50,846 nt of DNA, from the NCBI GenBank assembly GCA_913054455.1, contig CAJXIL010000006.1, positions 1 to 50,846 of the forward strand, written 5' to 3'. Shown one piece after another: positions 34,944 through 43,372 of the stretch; the first letter of the stretch is position 1, and every line of letters begins with the position of its first letter. The position numbers and the translations under genes are program-made. This DNA comes from an uncultured Roseobacter sp. Its GTDB lineage: Bacteria; Pseudomonadota; Alphaproteobacteria; Rhodobacterales; Rhodobacteraceae. Below the pieces are notes generated by a model that did no database searches, had not been told where the DNA came from, and was given only the letters and a program-made list of their open reading frames with translations.

Positions 34944-35846
34944 ATGTCAGAAAAAGCGAAGAACAAGCCTCGCGGATTGGGTCGTGGATTGTCTGCCTTG
35001 ATGGCCGATGTGAATCCAGAACCGGTGAGCACAAGCGCAGAGGTGCAGACACCGCGCAATGCTGAGGTTCTGGTGCCGATTGAAAAGGTTGTGGCCAACC
35101 CAGACCAGCCGCGTCGACAGTTCCTACAGGAGGATCTGGACGATCTGACGGCCTCGATCAAAGAGAAGGGGGTTTTGCAGCCTCTGATCGTGCGACCGCG
35201 TGATGGCGATTTCTATGAAATCGTAGCAGGGGAGCGCCGTTGGCGTGCGGCCCAGGCGGCGCAATTGCACGAAGTTCCAGTGCTTATCCGGGACTATTCG
35301 GATGTTGAGATGATGGAAGTGGCCATCATCGAAAACATTCAGCGCTCGGATTTGAACGCCATGGAAGAGGCGCAAAGCTATAAGCAGTTGATGGAGCGCT
35401 TTGGTCATACGCAGGAGAAAATGGCGGAGGCACTAGGGAAGAGCCGCAGCCATATCGCCAACCTGGTGCGTCTGCTGCACTTGCCAGAAGACGTGAGGGC
35501 ATTGGTCAATGATCGTAAGCTGTCAGCCGGACATGCACGCGCGCTGATCACTTCTGACAATGCTTCAGAACTGGCACAGAAAATCGTCAAAGGCGGGCTG
35601 TCTGTTCGTGCAACGGAATCCTTGGTGAAGAAGGACGCGGCGGGTCTTCAGGCCGCTACACCGCGCAAAGCACCACGGCCGACGGATAAGGATGCCGATA
35701 CCAAGGCCCTGGAAGGCGATCTTTCTGCGATTCTGCGAATGAAAGTCTCGATTGACCATAAGCCTGGCGGCGAAAGTGGATCTGTCACGATCAACTATGA
35801 AACTTTGGATCAGCTGGACGAGCTGTGCAATATTCTGAGCAAATAG
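34944..35846 (+). CDS. parB: Chromosome partitioning protein ParB (Spo0J)
   Basis: A parS-binding CTPase, 300 residues. The N-terminal ParA-interacting stretch (RGLGRGLSALMADV), the CTP-binding motif GERRWRAAQ, ENIQRSDLNAMEEA, the helix-turn-helix MAEALGKSRSHIANLVRLL, and the C-terminal dimer domain (ILRMKVSIDHKPGGESGSV) are present. The ATG at 34944 has GGAG at good spacing; a GTG at 34926 also exists. Its two parS sites lie upstream in mnmG and rsmG. Confidence 0.96.
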   Translation: MSEKAKNKPRGLGRGLSALMADVNPEPVSTSAEVQTPRNAEVLVPIEKVVANPDQPRRQFLQEDLDDLTASIKEKGVLQPLIVRPRDGDFYEIVAGERRWRAAQAAQLHEVPVLIRDYSDVEMMEVAIIENIQRSDLNAMEEAQSYKQLMERFGHTQEKMAEALGKSRSHIANLVRLLHLPEDVRALVNDRKLSAGHARALITSDNASELAQKIVKGGLSVRATESLVKKDAAGLQAATPRKAPRPTDKDADTKALEGDLSAILRMKVSIDHKPGGESGSVTINYETLDQLDELCNILSK

Positions 35847-36200
35847 TCAGGCGCCGGGGCGCGTCCAGATAAAGGTCAGGACTGCTGTCAGAACTACCAT
35901 CTGAATCAGGATGACATGGGAGGGCGCTCCCAAGACGAACGAAAGCAAGAGAACGGCGGCAATCGATAGGGTTGCCGCCTTTTTTGCGGCTGGTCGAATG
36001 GCACCGCGTTCATTCCAATCCAGGATCATTGGTCCAAATGTTCGATGGCTGATCAGCCAAGAATGCAGTCGCTCGGATGAATTGGCAAAGAAAAACGCGG
36101 CGAGAAGCAGGAAAGGGACAGTTGGCAGAAGGGGAAGAACGATCCCAATAACGCCAAGTCCCAACGATAGTAACCCAAGCGCAGCATAGAGAAATCGCAT
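35847..36200 (-). CDS. DUF454 (YbaN-like) inner membrane protein
   Basis: A 117-residue membrane protein of the DUF454 family with about four helices. The family signature LGVIGIVLPLLPTVPFLLLAAFFFANSSERLHSWL spans the first two helices, seen here as GIVLPLLPTVPFLLL and ANSSERLHSW. Its stop codon abuts that of parB, so the two are convergent with no spacer and no hairpin. Function unknown. Confidence 0.85.
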   Translation of the reverse strand: MRFLYAALGLLSLGLGVIGIVLPLLPTVPFLLLAAFFFANSSERLHSWLISHRTFGPMILDWNERGAIRPAAKKAATLSIAAVLLLSFVLGAPSHVILIQMVVLTAVLTFIWTRPGA

Positions 36201-36224
36201 CTATCTAATCCAACTTCAAATGGG

Positions 36225-37379
36225 TCAATCAACCAATAGCTCACGCAGAACCGCATTGAGAACCGCACGGCCTTGATCTGTTGCGCGGATCACCTGATCA
36301 GATGTAGTCACCATGCCAAGATTAACAAGGTCCGCAACCCGGTCCTGAGGCAGTTCCTGGCCTGAGAGCGCTGTATAGCGGGGGATATCCATTCCCTCGG
36401 CCAGGCGCATCGACATCATCATGTATTCGATAGCAGTGTCTTCCCGGGGCAGGGCCTGACACAGGCTTTCACCAGAGCCCTCTGACACTGCATTGAGCCA
36501 AGCGCCGGGGGCGCGATGGGTTTCCGTGGCGTAGCGTTGACCCCTGTGTGTCACACGACCATGAGCGCCCGGACCAATTCCGAGGTAATCGCCATAGCGC
36601 CAATAGATTTGGTTGTGGCGGGACTCTTCGCCGGGGCGGGCATGGTTGGAAATTTCATAGGCTGGCATGCCATGAGCGGCACAGATCTCTTGAGTGGCCT
36701 GGTACATGTCGGCGGCGGTGTCATCTGTGGGCAGATTGCGCAGCTTGCCACGGGCATAGCGATCGCCAAAAGCGGTGCCTTCCTCGATGGTGAGCTGATA
36801 GAGTGACAGATGGTCAATCGCCATGTTCAGCGCCTCAGAGAGTTCGCTTTGCCAGTGGGCCAAATCCTGTCCCTGGCGGGCGTAAATCAGATCGAAGCTG
36901 ACGCGGTCAAAACAATTTCGGGCGATGTCGAATGCCGCGCGGGCCTCCTTAACCGAGTGGATCCGGCCGAGGCGGCGCAGATCTTCATCGTTGAGGGCCT
37001 GAATACCCATAGAGATCCGATTGACGCCGGCATCGCGATAGCCGGAAAACCGGCCCGCCTCAACAGAGCCAGGATTTGCTTCAAGAGTGATCTCGATGTC
37101 ATTGGCAAAGGGCCAGATTTCACGTGCGCCATCGATCACCGCAGCCACCGTTTCGGGCATCATCAGTGATGGCGTGCCGCCACCAAAGAAAATAGAGTTC
37201 AGAACGCGGTCTTCGAACCCCTGAGAGACTCTTTTGAGCTCATTCAGGTAGGCTCTAACCCATAGTTTCTGGTCTATTTTTGCGGTGACGTGGCTGTTGA
37301 AGTCGCAATAGGGACATTTGGCCTGACAGAAGGGCCAATGCACATATAGGCCAAAGCCTCCATGTCTCCAATCATCCAC
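36225..37379 (-). CDS. hemW: Radical SAM heme chaperone HemW
   Basis: A radical-SAM protein once called oxygen-independent coproporphyrinogen oxidase-like, now seen as a heme chaperone. In the 384 residues the [4Fe-4S] motif CQAKCPYC (C18, C22, C25) follows YVHWPF, then FFGGGTPSLM and the HemN C-terminal domain. True HemN has an additional N-terminal segment that is lacking here. The start is taken as GTG at 37379, overlapping rdgB by eight bases with AAAGG upstream; a TTG at 37397 lies further in rdgB. Confidence 0.9.
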   Translation of the reverse strand: MDDWRHGGFGLYVHWPFCQAKCPYCDFNSHVTAKIDQKLWVRAYLNELKRVSQGFEDRVLNSIFFGGGTPSLMMPETVAAVIDGAREIWPFANDIEITLEANPGSVEAGRFSGYRDAGVNRISMGIQALNDEDLRRLGRIHSVKEARAAFDIARNCFDRVSFDLIYARQGQDLAHWQSELSEALNMAIDHLSLYQLTIEEGTAFGDRYARGKLRNLPTDDTAADMYQATQEICAAHGMPAYEISNHARPGEESRHNQIYWRYGDYLGIGPGAHGRVTHRGQRYATETHRAPGAWLNAVSEGSGESLCQALPREDTAIEYMMMSMRLAEGMDIPRYTALSGQELPQDRVADLVNLGMVTTSDQVIRATDQGRAVLNAVLRELLVD

Positions 37380-37986
37380 TGAAGCAACCTTTAACAAAGG
37401 AGCTCACCGCCCGGCCACGGTGGCTGATACGGTTCTTCTCTGCCTTGTCCATCTGGGCGCAAGTTACGTCATAGCCATCGGGCATAAACATGGGGTCATA
37501 GCCAAACCCGCCTTCGCCACGAATGGGCCAGACCAGATTGCCGGCCATTACGCCCTCAAAAACTTCGTCATGCCCATCGGGCCAAGCCAGAACCAGAGTA
37601 CAGCGGAACTGCGCAGAGCGCGGGGCATCGGTGCCTTTTGCGGTGATTTCATCATTGGCGCGGGTCATCGCCATCATGAAGTCGCGGCCATTTCCGGTCT
37701 CGGCCCAATCGGCGGTATAGACACCAGGCGCGCCATCCAGTGCGTCGATGGTGATTCCGCTGTCGTCGGACAGGGCAGGGAGGCCAGTGGCCTTGGCGGC
37801 TGCATGGGCCTTGATCCGGGCATTACCGACAAATGTGTCTTCGGTTTCTTCCGGTTCCGGCAGTTCCATTTCTGCGGCGCCCACAACCTTGACGCCAAAG
37901 GGCTCCAGGATTTCGGTGATTTCTTGCAGCTTTCCTGCGTTGTGAGTGGCGACCAGAATCTGGTCGCCTTCAAACTTGCGGGTCAT
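37372..37986 (-). CDS. rdgB: Non-canonical purine NTP pyrophosphatase (RdgB/HAM1)
   Basis: Removes dITP, XTP and similar nucleotides from the pool, 204 residues. Family marks are [14 protein letters not shown], the catalytic SDDSGI ([13 protein letters not shown]), PGVYTADWA and [11 protein letters not shown]. It overlaps rph by four bases and hemW by eight, forming the rph-rdgB-hemW operon. Confidence 0.95.
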   Translation of the reverse strand: MTRKFEGDQILVATHNAGKLQEITEILEPFGVKVVGAAEMELPEPEETEDTFVGNARIKAHAAAKATGLPALSDDSGITIDALDGAPGVYTADWAETGNGRDFMMAMTRANDEITAKGTDAPRSAQFRCTLVLAWPDGHDEVFEGVMAGNLVWPIRGEGGFGYDPMFMPDGYDVTCAQMDKAEKNRISHRGRAVSSFVKGCFSG

Positions 37987-38696
37987 GCGCAGGCTGCCTT
38001 TTGCAGTGTGGCCAGTTCCTGGGTACCTTTTTCGGCCAGATCCATCAGCTGGTTCATCTGATCCCGTGAGAAGACGGAGCCTTCTGCAGACATCTGAACT
38101 TCGATCAGTTTGCCAGAGCCGGTCATGATGAAGTTGCCATCAACGCCAGCTTCGGAATCCTCTGGGTAGTCCAGATCAAGGACGGGCTGGCCGGCGTAGA
38201 TGCCGCAGGAGATGGCAGAGACCGGATCCATCAGCGGGTCAATGGTCACATCGCCAGCCTTCATCAGCTTGTTCACAGCCAGACGCAGGGCCACCCAACC
38301 ACCGGTGATTGCCGCACAGCGGGTGCCGCCATCCGCTTGCAGTACGTCACAGTCAATGGTGATCTGACGCTCGCCCAGGGCCACGCGATCAACGCCGGCG
38401 CGCAGGGCACGGCCAATCAACCGCTGGATTTCAACAGTGCGGCCACCCTGTTTGCCAGCCGCTGCTTCGCGGCGCATCCGAGTATTGGTGGCACGGGGCA
38501 GCATGCCATATTCTGCGGTGACCCAGCCGAGGCCGGAACCTTTGATAAAGGAGGGCACCCGAGGTTCCAGGCTGGCGGTGCACAGGACATGGGTTTCGCC
38601 CATTTTGATCAGGCAAGACCCTTCGGCGTGTTTGGTGAAGCCTGTCTCAATCGAGACAGAGCGCATTTCGTTTAGTTCTCTATTGGAGGGGCGCAT
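37983..38696 (-). CDS. rph: Ribonuclease PH
   Basis: A phosphorolytic 3'-5' exoribonuclease that trims tRNA 3' ends, 237 residues. The N-terminus [24 protein letters not shown]-like [33 protein letters not shown] (seen in parts), and [17 protein letters not shown] with the catalytic Asp are present. It is divergent from hrcA across 142 bases. Confidence 0.95.
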   Translation of the reverse strand: MRPSNRELNEMRSVSIETGFTKHAEGSCLIKMGETHVLCTASLEPRVPSFIKGSGLGWVTAEYGMLPRATNTRMRREAAAGKQGGRTVEIQRLIGRALRAGVDRVALGERQITIDCDVLQADGGTRCAAITGGWVALRLAVNKLMKAGDVTIDPLMDPVSAISCGIYAGQPVLDLDYPEDSEAGVDGNFIMTGSGKLIEVQMSAEGSVFSRDQMNQLMDLAEKGTQELATLQKAACA

Positions 38697-38757
38697 GGGC
38701 TATCCTTTTTTTGCTGCTCTTCCGATAGCCGCCGGGACAGCGGGGATGCAAGCATGA

Positions 38758-38785
38758 TTGACCTTTTCCCTGATCGCTCTTTAAT
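38758..38785 (+). promoter_or_regulatory. Candidate promoter of hrcA-grpE
   Basis: TTGACC, 16 bases, TTTAAT, about 54 bases before the hrcA start. No CIRCE inverted repeat (TTAGCACTC / GAGTGCTAA) was seen nearby, so hrcA autoregulation is not evident. Confidence 0.35.
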
Positions 38786-38838
38786 GCAAATTGGAACTTG
38801 GGGTGGCCTCAATCCAGAAAATGACCGTAAAATCGCAG

Positions 38839-39906
38839 ATGACTGACGCAAAAGAAATTCTCAATGATATGAACGACCGCTCCCGCGAGGTGTTTCGGAC
38901 GGTTGTCGAAAGCTATCTTGCGAGCGGTGATCCGGTGGGAAGCCGGACGCTGACGCGGTCTTTGAATGAGAAGGTCAGTGCAGCGACGGTCCGCAATGTG
39001 ATGCAGGATCTGGAGTATCTGGGTCTGCTGGACAGCCCCCATGTCAGCGCCGGACGTATTCCGACCCAACGGGGCTTGCGAATGTTTGTCGATGGGTTGC
39101 TGGAGGTTGAAGACCTGCAGGCGCGTGATCGGGAAAAGATCGACGCCACGTTGGGGAAAAATGCGGGCGACGTTGGCGGCATGCTGGACCGGGTTGGCTC
39201 CGCCCTGTCGGGGGTGACCCAAGGGGCCTCTTTGGTGCTGACACCGAAACAGGAAAGCGAAATCCGCCATATCGAGTTTGTCTCGCTGGCGCAGGATCGC
39301 GCACTGGTGGTTTTGGTGTTTTCCGACGGGCATGTGGAGAACAGGCTGTTCACCCCACCGCCCGGCCAAACCCCCAGCTCGATGCGGGAGGCGGCCAATT
39401 TCCTCAATGCGCTGATAGAAGGTCGTACGCTGAGCGGTGTCCGGCGCGATATGCAGAAAGAGATTGATGCCCGTCGGCAAGAGATCGACATCTTGGCGCA
39501 GGACATGATCGAAAGCGGGCTGGCGGCTTGGGAGGAGGACGATAGTGAAAAGGCGCGTCTGATTGTTCGGGGGCGCGCGAATCTCTTGGGCGAGGGCGGC
39601 GGCGTACCCGAGGAATTAGACCTTATTCGCAGCCTGTTTGATGACCTGGAGCGTAAGCAGGATATCGCAGAATTTCTTGAACTGACCGAAGACGGCGACG
39701 GTGTGCGCATTTTTATCGGTTCAGAGAACAAACTTTTCTCACTTTCGGGTTCCTCTTTGGTGGTCTCTCCCTATATGAACTCGGATCGAAAGATCATTGG
39801 CGCGGTAGGGGTGATTGGCCCGACTCGCCTGAATTACGGACGGATTGTGCCGATTGTGGATTACACGGCGCAACTGGTTGGGAAATTGCTTTCTGACCGG
39901 AGCTAG
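38839..39906 (+). CDS. hrcA: Heat-inducible transcription repressor HrcA
   Basis: A repressor that binds CIRCE elements upstream of groESL and related genes, 355 residues. The winged-helix N-terminus (REVFRTVVESYLASGDPVGSRT, then VSAATVRNVMQDLEYLGLL) and the GAF-like region with IRHIEFVSL and GVIGPTRLNYGRI are typical. ATGs at 38821, 38839 and 38872 are all in frame; 38839 is a compromise from family length. grpE follows by 12 bases. Confidence 0.93.
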   Translation: MTDAKEILNDMNDRSREVFRTVVESYLASGDPVGSRTLTRSLNEKVSAATVRNVMQDLEYLGLLDSPHVSAGRIPTQRGLRMFVDGLLEVEDLQARDREKIDATLGKNAGDVGGMLDRVGSALSGVTQGASLVLTPKQESEIRHIEFVSLAQDRALVVLVFSDGHVENRLFTPPPGQTPSSMREAANFLNALIEGRTLSGVRRDMQKEIDARRQEIDILAQDMIESGLAAWEEDDSEKARLIVRGRANLLGEGGGVPEELDLIRSLFDDLERKQDIAEFLELTEDGDGVRIFIGSENKLFSLSGSSLVVSPYMNSDRKIIGAVGVIGPTRLNYGRIVPIVDYTAQLVGKLLSDRS

Positions 39907-39918
39907 AGGTTGAGAAAA

Positions 39919-40479
39919 ATGGCAGAGCCCAGAAACGACGATTTTTTGGACGATATCGCAAATGTCGAAGCGGAAGAGCTGGCGGCGGAAATGGCTGAAA
40001 TGGACGATGCTGCGATTGAGCTAGACGAGCTGCGGGCAGAGCGAGATGAGTATAAGGACCGCTTTATGCGGGCCTTGGCGGATGCCGAGAACTCTCGCAA
40101 ACGCGGAGACAAGGCGCGTCGCGAGGCAGAGCAATATGGTGGCTCAAAACTGTCGCGTGACATTTTGCCAGTGTTTGACAATCTGAAGCGCGCGGTTGAA
40201 TCGGCAACGGACGAGCAGAAGGAAGTTTCTGCAGCGCTGATCGAAGGTGTTGAGCTGACCATGCGCGCACTTCTGGGTGTCTTTGAAAAACACGGCGTGC
40301 GGATTGTGTCACCGGTGGTTGGGGATCGCTTTGACCCCCAGGTACACGAGGCGATGTTTGAGGCGCCAGTGCCTGGTACCAAGGCCGGCGATATTATTCA
40401 GGTCTCGGCTGAGGGCTTTATGCTGCATGACCGGCTGCTGCGTCCGGCGCAGGTTGGGGTTTCTTCGACCCCTGCGTGA
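39919..40479 (+). CDS. grpE: Nucleotide exchange factor GrpE
   Basis: Releases ADP from DnaK, 186 residues. A long acidic N-terminal helix (DDIANVEAEELAAEMAEM) leads to the core (ERDEYKDRFMRALADAENSR, LPVFDNLKRAV, GVELTMRALLGVFEKHGV) and the beta domain ending VQVSAEGFMLHDRLLRPAQVGVS. The ATG at 39919 has GAGG nine bases upstream. It is paired with hrcA; dnaK is not in the window. A terminator follows. Confidence 0.95.
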   Translation: MAEPRNDDFLDDIANVEAEELAAEMAEMDDAAIELDELRAERDEYKDRFMRALADAENSRKRGDKARREAEQYGGSKLSRDILPVFDNLKRAVESATDEQKEVSAALIEGVELTMRALLGVFEKHGVRIVSPVVGDRFDPQVHEAMFEAPVPGTKAGDIIQVSAEGFMLHDRLLRPAQVGVSSTPA

Positions 40480-40496
40480 AGTCGGTAGACGGTAGA

Positions 40497-40550
40497 ACGG
40501 GTCCAATGGGCCCGTTGCCTGCGGCGCGAATATTTTTGGAAAGATGAAAG
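40497..40550. repeat. Rhodobacteraceae intergenic repeat, copy 2
   Basis: GC-rich dyads (ACGGG...CCCGT) followed by the tail GAATATTTTTGG and AAAGATGAAAG, as at 16.08 and 49.1 kb. It lies directly before the grpE terminator. Confidence 0.6.
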
Positions 40551-40577
40551 AGCGGCGCCTTTTGGGGCCGCTTTTTC
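40551..40577. terminator. Intrinsic terminator between grpE and mutS
   Basis: AGCGGC / GCCGCT stem with inner CC/GG pairs and loop around TTTT, followed by five T on the plus strand. It ends the hrcA-grpE transcript and may also serve mutS, whose stop codon is here. Confidence 0.8.
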
Positions 40578-43213
40578 TATTTTCGGGCGTCTTTCAGGCG
40601 ATAGAGCGCCTCCAGAGCTTCACGTGGGGAGAGATCGTCAGGGTGAATCTCGCTGAGCAGCTGTTCTACCGGGGAAGGGCCAGCGGCGGGCTTAGGCTGT
40701 GGCGGTGGTGCCGCGGCAAAAAGGGGTAGATCGTCGATCTGGATTTTGGCGCCCGCACCTTCACGGCTGCCTTGTTCCAGCAGGTCCAGCACATCGCGGG
40801 CACGGGCGACAACGCTGGCAGGCAGGCCGGCCAGCTGGGCCACTTGCACCCCGTAGGAGCGATCCGCTGCGCCCTTTTTGACCTCATGCAGGAAAATGAC
40901 TTCGCCTTCCCATTCCTTGACCGTGACAGTGGCGTTATCGACGCCGCGCAGTTTGTTCGAGAGCTGGGTCAATTCGTGGTAGTGGGTAGCAAAGAGCGCG
41001 CGGGATTGGTTGACCTCGTGCAGGTGCTCCAACGTTGCCCAGGCAATGGAAAGCCCGTCATAGGTGGCGGTGCCACGGCCGATTTCATCTAAGATTACCA
41101 GGGCACGGTCGTCTGCCTGGTTGAGGATCGCGGCGGTTTCGACCATCTCGACCATAAAGGTCGAACGTCCGCGCGCCAGATCGTCCGAGGCACCAACCCG
41201 GCTGAACAACTGGCTGACTAATCCAATATGAGCACTTTCAGCAGGCACATAGCTGCCCATCTGAGCCAAGAGGGCAATCAGAGCATTCTGCCGTAGAAAG
41301 GTCGATTTACCCGCCATGTTGGGACCGGTCAAAAGCCAAACGGCGGCACCGGTATTGGCGGTAAGATCGCAGTCATTGGCGACAAACGTCTCACCCCCCT
41401 GTTGTCGCAAGGCCCGTTCAACGACGGGGTGGCGCCCGCCTGTGATAGCAAAGGCGCGGGAGGCATCGACGCGGGGGCGCGCCCAGTTCTCGCCGCGCGC
41501 CAGATCTGCCAGGGCGGTGAGAAGATCGAGCTCTGCCAGGCCTCTTGCGGCGCTATTCAGGCGGGCGGCTTGGTCCAGGATAGCCTTTGAAAGCGCTGAG
41601 TAGAGCCGCTTTTCAATCTCAAGCGCGTGATTTCCTGAGTTCAGGATACGGGTTTCGATCTCGCTGAGTTCGACTGTGGTAAAGCGCACCTGGTTTGCGG
41701 TGGTTTGCCGGTGGATAAATTTTTCCGAGAGCGGTGGCGACAGCATTTTATCTGCATGGGTCGCGGTGGTTTCGATGAAATACCCTAGCACATTATTGTG
41801 CTTTATCTTCAGCGAAGAGATGCCGGTCTCGGCGGCGTAGTCTTGCTGCATGCCGGCGATAACTGATCGTCCCTCATCGCGCAGTGTGCGGGCCTCGTCG
41901 AGCTCTTCATCGTAGCCGGAGGCAATAAATCCGCCGTCCCGCGCTAGGAGCGGTGGCTCGGCCACCAGGGCCGCGTCCAGGAGATCGAGCAGGGTATCAA
42001 AGCCGGTGAGGTCAGAGGTGGCAGCCATAACCAAGGGCGGTAGTTCTTCGCTGGCGTTTCTTTCCGCGATGGCACTTGCCTGGGCGAGCCCGTTGCGAAT
42101 GGCGGCGAGGTCACGTGGGCCGCCGCGGTCCAGCGCCAGGCGTGACAGCGCCCGGTCCAGATCGGGCGTCTTACGCAGAGCGTCGCGCAGGTTTTCACAA
42201 AGGTGATCGCGCTCTACCGCAAAATCCAGCGCCGCCAGCCGTGCATTGATCACATCCAAATTGCGCGAAGGGCTGGAGAGGCGCTGTTCCAATAGGCGTG
42301 CACCGCCAGGAGTAACCGTGCGGTCCACCACCGAGAGCAATGATCCGGCGCGCGCGCCAGAGAGCGACCGCGTGAGTTCAAGACTAGCGCGGGTGGAGGC
42401 GTCAATCTGCACCACTCGGTCTTCAGCTTCCTGGACGGGCTGTTGCAGGAGGGGCAGTTTGCCCTTCTGGGTAATTTCCAGATAGTCGATCAAAGCCCCC
42501 ATAGCCGAGACTTCGGCTCGGCTGAAGCTGCCGAAGCCATCCAGAGCGTTGACGCCAAAAAGGGAACAGATCCGTTTTTCTGCAGCGGTGCTGTCAAAGC
42601 TCGCCTTGCCCAGCGGTGTCAGCGGAATTTTATACTCTTGGGCCAGAGGAGAGGTAGCTTCAAAAATTGGGCCATCCGAGACAATCAGTTCTGAGGGGGC
42701 CAATCGGGCAAGCTCGGGTGACAGGCGCACCTGGCTGAGGGGCATAACATGAAAGGCGCCGGTTGAAATATCGGCCCAGGCCAGAGCGGACTCATCGCGC
42801 AGTTCGGAGTAAGAGACGAGGAAATTATGGCGTCGCGCCTCTAGCAGGGAATCCTCGGTCAGGGTGCCTGGGGTGACCAGGCGCACCACATCGCGTTTGA
42901 CCACCGATTTACCACCACGTTTCTTTGCTTCGGCCGGGGTTTCCAGCTGTTCGCCCACGGCAACGCGAAAGCCCTTTCGGATCAGCGTCAGCAGATAGCC
43001 CTCGGCAGCATGAAAGGGCACGCCGCACATGGGGATGTCCTGATCATTGTGTTTGCCACGCTTGGTCAGGGCGATGTCCAGCGCTTCGGCAGCGTTGATG
43101 GCATCGTCAAAGAACATTTCGTAGAAATCGCCCATTCGGTAGAACAGCAGCGCATCTGGGTATTGTGCCTTGATGTCGAGGTATTGCGCCATCATGGGCG
43201 TGACTGTTGCCAA
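40577..43213 (-). CDS. mutS: DNA mismatch repair protein MutS
   Basis: The mismatch recognition ATPase, 878 residues. The N-terminal DALLFYRMGDFYEMFFDDA carries the mismatch-reading Phe-x-Glu (FYEMF), and the ATPase has TGPNMAGKSTFLRQ, LVILDEIGRGTATYDGLS and LFATHYHELTQL. I chose TTG at 43213, with GGAG seven bases upstream and the product starting ATVTPMMAQYLDIK as in relatives. ATG codons within the PMMAQ segment are alternatives. It is divergent from maeB. Confidence 0.95.
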   Translation of the reverse strand: MATVTPMMAQYLDIKAQYPDALLFYRMGDFYEMFFDDAINAAEALDIALTKRGKHNDQDIPMCGVPFHAAEGYLLTLIRKGFRVAVGEQLETPAEAKKRGGKSVVKRDVVRLVTPGTLTEDSLLEARRHNFLVSYSELRDESALAWADISTGAFHVMPLSQVRLSPELARLAPSELIVSDGPIFEATSPLAQEYKIPLTPLGKASFDSTAAEKRICSLFGVNALDGFGSFSRAEVSAMGALIDYLEITQKGKLPLLQQPVQEAEDRVVQIDASTRASLELTRSLSGARAGSLLSVVDRTVTPGGARLLEQRLSSPSRNLDVINARLAALDFAVERDHLCENLRDALRKTPDLDRALSRLALDRGGPRDLAAIRNGLAQASAIAERNASEELPPLVMAATSDLTGFDTLLDLLDAALVAEPPLLARDGGFIASGYDEELDEARTLRDEGRSVIAGMQQDYAAETGISSLKIKHNNVLGYFIETTATHADKMLSPPLSEKFIHRQTTANQVRFTTVELSEIETRILNSGNHALEIEKRLYSALSKAILDQAARLNSAARGLAELDLLTALADLARGENWARPRVDASRAFAITGGRHPVVERALRQQGGETFVANDCDLTANTGAAVWLLTGPNMAGKSTFLRQNALIALLAQMGSYVPAESAHIGLVSQLFSRVGASDDLARGRSTFMVEMVETAAILNQADDRALVILDEIGRGTATYDGLSIAWATLEHLHEVNQSRALFATHYHELTQLSNKLRGVDNATVTVKEWEGEVIFLHEVKKGAADRSYGVQVAQLAGLPASVVARARDVLDLLEQGSREGAGAKIQIDDLPLFAAAPPPQPKPAAGPSPVEQLLSEIHPDDLSPREALEALYRLKDARK

Positions 43214-43296
43214 GGGAGATCTCCGCGATTTCGGTATTTTGGTTGTCGGACCATACAAATCGCCGGTCTGCGGCGAAAGGTGAAAACGTATAGTCG

Positions 43297-43325
43297 TTGT
43301 GGCAACTGGACGGCTGGGCTATGAA
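43297..43325 (+). promoter_or_regulatory. Candidate promoter of maeB
   Basis: TTGTGG, 17 bases, TATGAA, about 48 bases before the maeB start. Moderate match to sigma-70. Confidence 0.3.
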
Positions 43326-43372
43326 GTTCCAGCCCCCATCGAAACGCCCCATAGAAAAGAACGACAGATACG

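Noticed and set aside
37118-37128. TTTCACGTG core resembling parS in hemW
   Set aside because: Only one half of the palindrome is matched; the other half reads CGCC instead of AAACA. Far below the two exact sites.
38697-38838. Search for a CIRCE element before hrcA
   Set aside because: No TTAGCACTC / GAGTGCTAA pair is present in the 142-base gap.
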